DNA of 10,128 nucleotides from Actinomycetes bacterium (GTDB taxonomy: Bacteria > Actinomycetota > Actinomycetes > Actinomycetales > Cellulomonadaceae): contig JAEWGQ010000060.1 in NCBI GenBank assembly GCA_023388235.1, forward strand, positions 1-10,128, in the 5' to 3' direction. The position numbers and the translations under genes were made by a program. Position 1 is the first letter of the stretch. Every line of letters begins with the position of its first letter. Shown in pieces: positions 6,514-10,128 of the stretch. Below the pieces are notes generated by a model. That model was not told where the DNA came from. It did no database searches and saw nothing but the letters and a program-made list of their open reading frames with translations.

Positions 6514-7749
6514 TCAGCGCAGCCGGACCGGCGCCACCGCGTACCCGCCCGCCGGCGGCACCTCCCGCTCGCGCTCCCGCTCCGGGTCGGGGTCGACGGC
6601 GGTCGTGGCGGCGAGCACGGCACGGACCAGGGCGCGCAGCTCCATGGTGGCGAGCGGGCGGCCGGGGCAGACGTGCGGGCCGGTCCCCCACACCAGGTTC
6701 TGGGCGGCGTTCCGCTCGGGGTCGAACGCCTCGGGGTCGCCGAACACCGCCGGGTCCCGGTTGGCGGCGGTCCAGTGCAGGACCACCGTGTCCCCCGCCG
6801 CGACCTCCCGCCCGCCCACGGGGCACCCCCGGGTGGCGACGCGCCGGTTGCTGAGGAACGGGTCGTCGATCCGCAGGATCTCGTCGAGCACGGCGTCCAG
6901 CTCCCGGTCCGGCACGCCGGCCCGCAGGTGCGCCTGCACGTCCGGGTGGTCGGCCAGGAAGGTCAGCACGACGCCGGCGCACAGCGCCATCGACCCGAGG
7001 TCGCCGCCGGTCCAGTTCCGCAGCACGGACACGATCTCCTCGTCCGTGAGCGCCCGCCCGTCCACCCGGTCGCGGACCAGCGCGGTCGTGACGTCGGCCG
7101 GGGCGCCGGGGCCGCGGCGGTCGGCGAGGAGCCCGCGGATGATCGCGTCGAACCGGGCGGCGACCTCGGCGGTGCGCGCACGGTCCCGGGACCGGGTGGC
7201 GGCGCGGTTGTCGGCCACCCAGGCGAGCAGCTCGTCCTCCAGCGCGGCGGGCCAGCCGAGCCAGACGCTCTGCGCGCGCACCGCGAACCGCGCCCCGACG
7301 TCGACGGCGTCGACCGCGCCGGGCACCGGCAGCTCCGCGACGAGGGCGGCGGCGACCGCGCGGACGTCGGGCTCCGCGGCGGCCACGCGCTCCGGGGTGA
7401 AGTAGCGGTCCACGACCGCGCGGAACCGGGCGTGCTCGGCGCCGTCGAGGCCGTTGGGCACCTGGAGGTGGCGGGACACGGCGTTGGAGAAGGTGCCGGC
7501 GTCCCGCGCGGCGGCGGCGACGTCGGCGTGCGCGAGCAGCGTCCAGCCGCCGCCCGCGTCGTGCGCGACCGGGCAGCGCGAGCGCACGGCGTCGAGCTCG
7601 GCGAGCGTGCGGGGCGCACGGGGGTCCCAGTCGGCCGCGGGACCGGCCGGGTCGCCGGGACCCGGGGCGGGCGAGGAAGGCGCGGCGGGCGAGGGGGGCG
7701 CGGCGGGCGTGGCGGCGGCTGCGGGCGTGTGCTCGGTCACGTCCGCCAT
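6514..7749 (-). CDS. Cytochrome P450
   Basis: A 411-residue soluble haem monooxygenase, ATG 7749-7747 to TGA 6516-6514. The ferredoxin-dependent bacterial class is inferred from its length and lack of a membrane anchor. Residues 9-37 are a loose Ala/Pro tail, and the fold starts near 40. The haem-ligand loop is WGTGPHVCPGRPLA (354-367) with cysteine 361; the K-helix ExxR motif is EILR (290-293); HWTAANRDP (325-333) and FGDPEAFDPERN (336-347) are the usual segments before the ligand loop. The I-helix reads NWTGGDLGSMA (245-255): the acidic residue D250 is kept, but the following threonine of most P450s is leucine. No ferredoxin or reductase gene is adjacent, and the substrate cannot be told. 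The long open frame continues upstream of the ATG, but the haem-domain homology does not. The gene diverges from efeU, with the iron box between them. Confidence 0.93.
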   Translation of the reverse strand: MADVTEHTPAAAATPAAPPSPAAPSSPAPGPGDPAGPAADWDPRAPRTLAELDAVRSRCPVAHDAGGGWTLLAHADVAAAARDAGTFSNAVSRHLQVPNGLDGAEHARFRAVVDRYFTPERVAAAEPDVRAVAAALVAELPVPGAVDAVDVGARFAVRAQSVWLGWPAALEDELLAWVADNRAATRSRDRARTAEVAARFDAIIRGLLADRRGPGAPADVTTALVRDRVDGRALTDEEIVSVLRNWTGGDLGSMALCAGVVLTFLADHPDVQAHLRAGVPDRELDAVLDEILRIDDPFLSNRRVATRGCPVGGREVAAGDTVVLHWTAANRDPAVFGDPEAFDPERNAAQNLVWGTGPHVCPGRPLATMELRALVRAVLAATTAVDPDPEREREREVPPAGGYAVAPVRLR

Positions 7750-7821
7750 CCTCGCCCCCACCCGCGTGCTGCGGTGAACGGTCACCCGCTGGAGGTGGTT
7801 CCGCCGACCCCCGGGCGGTTG

Positions 7822-7840
7822 TAAGGTGAGCCTCACCTTG
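7822..7840. promoter_or_regulatory. DtxR/IdeR-type iron box upstream of efeU
   Basis: TAAGGTGAGCCTCACCTTG contains a perfect 17-base palindrome (AAGGTGAG-C-CTCACCTT, 7823-7839). It agrees at 14 of 19 positions with the iron-box consensus TTAGGTTAGSCTAACCTAA. It lies 44 bases before the efeU start and about 70 bases from the divergent P450 start. By family, Fe-loaded DtxR/IdeR binds such sites and represses iron uptake genes. I see no clear -35/-10 pair. Confidence 0.85.
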
Positions 7841-7884
7841 GTGGGCGCGACCGTCTCCCACCCCGAACCGACCGGGAGCACAGC

Positions 7885-8751
7885 GTGGTCGCGAACTACC
7901 TCATCGGCCTGCGCGAGGGCCTGGAGGCCGCCCTCGTGGTGAGCATCCTCGTCGCGTACCTGGCCCGGACCGCCCGGCGCGACCTGCTGCCCGCGCTGTG
8001 GGCGGGCGTCGGCGTGGCCGTCGCGGTGTCGCTCGGGTTCGGCGCCCTGCTGACGTTCGGGCCGCAGGGGCTGTCGTTCCGCGCGCAGGAGGCCATCGGC
8101 GGCACGCTCTCGATCGTCGCCGTCGGCCTGGTCACCTGGATGATCTTCTGGATGGCCCGCACCGCGCGGCACCTGAAGTCCGACCTGCAGCACCGGCTCG
8201 ACAGCGCGGCGGCGGCCGGGCGGCGCGCGATCGTCGTCATGGCCTGCCTGGCGGTCGGGCGCGAGGGGCTGGAGACCGCGCTGTTCCTGTGGGCGGGCGC
8301 CCAGGCCACCGGCACCGGCACCGCCGCCCCGCTGCTCGGCGCCGCGCTCGGCCTCGCGACGGCGGTGCTGCTCGCGTGGGCGCTGTACCGCGGCGTCATG
8401 CGGCTGAACCTCCAGGTGTTCTTCGCCTGGACCGGGGCGTTCCTCGTGCTGGTCGCCGCGGGCGTGCTGTCGTACGGCGTCCACGACCTGCAGGAGGCCG
8501 GCATCCTGCCCGGCCTCGACGCCCTGGCCTTCGACGTCTCCGCAGCCGTCCCGCCGACGAGCTGGTACGGCACGCTGCTCAAGGGCGTCGTCAACTTCAC
8601 CCCGGCGACGACCTGGCTGCAGGCGATCGCCTGGACCGCGTACGTGGTCCCCACGATGACGCTGTTCGTCCGCACGGCCTGGCGGCGCCCTCCCGCCCGG
8701 CCGACCACCGCGGCCCCCACCGCGACCCCCTCGCCGCTGCCCACCGCCTGA
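7885..8751 (+). CDS. efeU: EfeU, FTR1-family iron permease
   Basis: A 288-residue membrane protein that moves iron across the cytoplasmic membrane as the permease of the EfeUOB system. It carries both FTR1 signature motifs, REGLE at 10-14 and again at 126-130 (GREGLETALFLW), which form the iron path. Hydrophobic segments lie at about 4-26, 36-58, 72-92, 115-136, 147-168, 176-198 and 243-263, matching the seven helices of the family. The start GTG 7885 follows GGGAG with 6 bases of spacing. The tail after 268 is Pro/Ala/Thr-rich and without homology. efeO follows after 74 bases in the same direction, so this is the first gene of the operon, under the iron box at 7822-7840. Confidence 0.95.
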   Translation: MVANYLIGLREGLEAALVVSILVAYLARTARRDLLPALWAGVGVAVAVSLGFGALLTFGPQGLSFRAQEAIGGTLSIVAVGLVTWMIFWMARTARHLKSDLQHRLDSAAAAGRRAIVVMACLAVGREGLETALFLWAGAQATGTGTAAPLLGAALGLATAVLLAWALYRGVMRLNLQVFFAWTGAFLVLVAAGVLSYGVHDLQEAGILPGLDALAFDVSAAVPPTSWYGTLLKGVVNFTPATTWLQAIAWTAYVVPTMTLFVRTAWRRPPARPTTAAPTATPSPLPTA

Positions 8752-8825
8752 CCGACGACCCTGCCGGCGACCGGCGCGGCCCCGTGCCCGCGCCCGCCCC
8801 GCCGAGCCCGCACCCGAGGAGCACC

Positions 8826-10043
8826 ATGCCCCGCACCACCCCGGCGCGCACCACCGCCGCGACCGCCACCGCCGCCGTCCTGCTGCTGCCCCTGCTGGCC
8901 GCCTGCGTGCCGAACGACCCCGCCGGCGGCGCCGCGAGCCCGTCCGCGGGCGGCGCGCTCACCGTCAGCTCGACGGCCGACGCGTGCGAGGTCTCCGCGG
9001 ACAGCGCGCCGAGCGGGACCCTCACCTTCACCGTGCGGAACGACGGCAGCGACGTGACGGAGTTCTACCTGCTGGCGTCCGACGGCCTGCGGATCGTCTC
9101 CGAGGTCGAGAACATCGGCCCGGGGCTCACCCGCGACCTCGTCGTGCAGGCGGCGCCCGGGGACTACTTCACCGCGTGCAAGCCGGGCATGGTCGGCGAC
9201 GGCATCCGCGCCGCCTTCACCGTGACCGACTCCGGGCAGGAGGTCGGCCCGACCGGCGACACCGCCGAGCAGCTGGCCGCGGCCGAGACCTCGTACGTCG
9301 CGTACGTCAAGGACCAGGTGGGGTCGCTGGTCGCCGGCACGCAGGAGTTCGCCGCGGCGTACGCGGCCGGCGAGGACGACCGGGCGCGCGAGCTGTACGC
9401 CGCGACCCGGCTGCACTGGGAGCGCATCGAGCCGGTCGCCGAGTCGTTCGGCGACCTGGACCCCGCGCTCGACCTGCGCGAGGCCGACCTGGAGGACGGC
9501 CAGGACTGGACCGGCTGGCACCTGGCCGAGAAGGACCTGTGGCCGCCGGCGCCGGACGCGAACGGCGGGGCCGCGTACACCCCGCTGACCCCGGAGCAGC
9601 GCGCAGCGGCCGCCGACGACCTGGTCGCGAACACCCAGCGGCTCTCCGACCAGGTGACCGCCGCCGGGTTCACGTTCGAGGCGTTCCAGATCGCGAACGG
9701 CGCCAAGGCGCTGCTCGACGAGGTCGCCACCGGCAAGGTCACGGGCGAGGAGGAGATCTGGTCGCACACCGACCTCTGGGACTTCCAGGGCAACGTGGAC
9801 GGCGCCCGGGTCGCCTACGAGGTGCTGCAGGACGTCGTCACCGAGCGGGACCCCGACCTGGCGGCCGACCTGGACCAGCGGTTCGCCGAGCTCGAGGCGC
9901 TGCTCGCCGCGCAGGGGTCCCCGGAGGCCGGGTTCCCGGCGTACACGGACCTCACCGACGCGCAGGTGACGGAGCTCGCCGCGGCCGTGGACGCGCTGTC
10001 CGAGCCCCTCTCCCGCCTGACCACCACCGTGACGGGAGCCTGA
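8826..10043 (+). CDS. efeO: EfeO, lipoprotein iron-uptake component
   Basis: A 405-residue protein from ATG 8826 (GAGGAG 4 bases upstream) to TGA 10041-10043. The frame is open further upstream, but that part is the shadow of efeU. The N-terminus is a lipoprotein signal peptide with lipobox LLAAC and cysteine 27, so it is tethered to the outer face of the membrane. Residues 44-135 form the cupredoxin-like domain with cysteines 54 and 118 (TACKPGMV). Residues 145-400 form the M75/imelysin-like domain with ATRLHWERIEPVAESFGDLD (193-212), the metal-binding GxHxxE as GWHLAE (230-235) and EEEIWSHTDLWDF (308-320). EfeO binds periplasmic or extracellular iron, possibly with copper in the cupredoxin, and passes it to EfeU with EfeB. 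Length and domain order are normal for the family. Confidence 0.96.
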   Translation: MPRTTPARTTAATATAAVLLLPLLAACVPNDPAGGAASPSAGGALTVSSTADACEVSADSAPSGTLTFTVRNDGSDVTEFYLLASDGLRIVSEVENIGPGLTRDLVVQAAPGDYFTACKPGMVGDGIRAAFTVTDSGQEVGPTGDTAEQLAAAETSYVAYVKDQVGSLVAGTQEFAAAYAAGEDDRARELYAATRLHWERIEPVAESFGDLDPALDLREADLEDGQDWTGWHLAEKDLWPPAPDANGGAAYTPLTPEQRAAAADDLVANTQRLSDQVTAAGFTFEAFQIANGAKALLDEVATGKVTGEEEIWSHTDLWDFQGNVDGARVAYEVLQDVVTERDPDLAADLDQRFAELEALLAAQGSPEAGFPAYTDLTDAQVTELAAAVDALSEPLSRLTTTVTGA

Positions 10044-10044
10044 G

Positions 10045-10128
10045 ACGGCCGGCCAGGAGCGCGCCGGGCTGTCCCGGCGCGCGCTGCTCGGGTGGGGCGG
10101 CGGCCTGGTCGCGGGCGCGGCCGCGGGC
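10045..10128 (+). CDS. efeB: EfeB, DyP-type peroxidase, first codons only
   Basis: The frame right after efeO encodes a twin-arginine signal, SRRALLGWGGGLVAGAAAG (10072-10128), running off the window. Position and signal fit EfeB, the exported haem peroxidase (DyP family) of EfeUOB. The start is odd: the frame is closed by TGA 10030-10032, and between it and SRR there is no ATG, GTG or TTG. The two options are ACG at 10045, 6 bases after GGGAG, or CTG at 10069, 9 bases after AGGAG. I give 10045 because it leaves a normal-length region before the twin arginines. The gene name rests on context and the signal only. Confidence 0.7.

Noticed and set aside
6110..7861. 583-residue open frame on the - strand, very Arg/Gly/Pro rich
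   Set aside because: It overlaps the P450 gene in another frame and has no family motifs; it is a shadow of GC-rich coding sequence.
7896..9767. 623-residue open frame opposite efeU and efeO
   Set aside because: It is antisense to two clear genes and its composition is typical of a reverse-strand shadow.
1..10128. CRISPR arrays, tRNA or rRNA genes, insertion sequences
   Set aside because: I looked for regular short repeats, cloverleaf segments and transposase motifs and saw none.

Overview
The window is a very GC-rich chromosomal segment from an actinobacterium. The GSI-beta glutamine synthetase, a lipoprotein-type EfeO in an efeUOB operon and a DtxR/IdeR-type iron box all fit a Micrococcales relative such as a Cellulomonas-like organism. 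That placement is inference from style; no rRNA or marker gene here settles it.

Layout. (1) 1-732: the 3' part of glnA on the + strand, followed by a small hairpin and a strong terminator. (2) 970-5306, - strand: a tightly coupled two-gene operon. A HelD-like superfamily 1 helicase overlaps by 4 bases (ATGA) a DUF262/HNH (GmrSD-like) nuclease. I read this as a candidate anti-phage defence pair. (3) 5307-6396: no intact gene. It holds decayed genes: the last codons of a type I restriction subunit (hsdR) joined by TGATG to a frameshifted ImmA/IrrE-associated protein (both - strand), and a broken DUF2188 gene (+ strand). (4) 6397-6476: a second, isolated copy of the final codons of a glnA gene (ELYYDV-stop), with its own hairpin carrying the same CTGCTC loop and its own terminator. 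(5) 6514-7749, - strand: a cytochrome P450. (6) 7822-10128: an iron box followed by efeU, efeO and the first codons of efeB, the EfeUOB ferrous iron uptake system.

Main interpretation. The glnA tail occurs twice, at 712-732 and 6397-6417, and everything between is defence-type or degraded material with less extreme codon use than its surroundings. The simplest model is a defence island inserted into the 3' end of glnA: the intact gene now carries an island-supplied end, and the displaced original stop codon, hairpin and terminator lie about 5.7 kb downstream. No integrase is visible, so the mechanism is open. Within the island an older restriction module has decayed while the HelD-like/DUF262 pair looks intact. 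The P450 and efe genes right of 6417 look like ordinary chromosome; the iron box lies between the two divergent units and could influence both.
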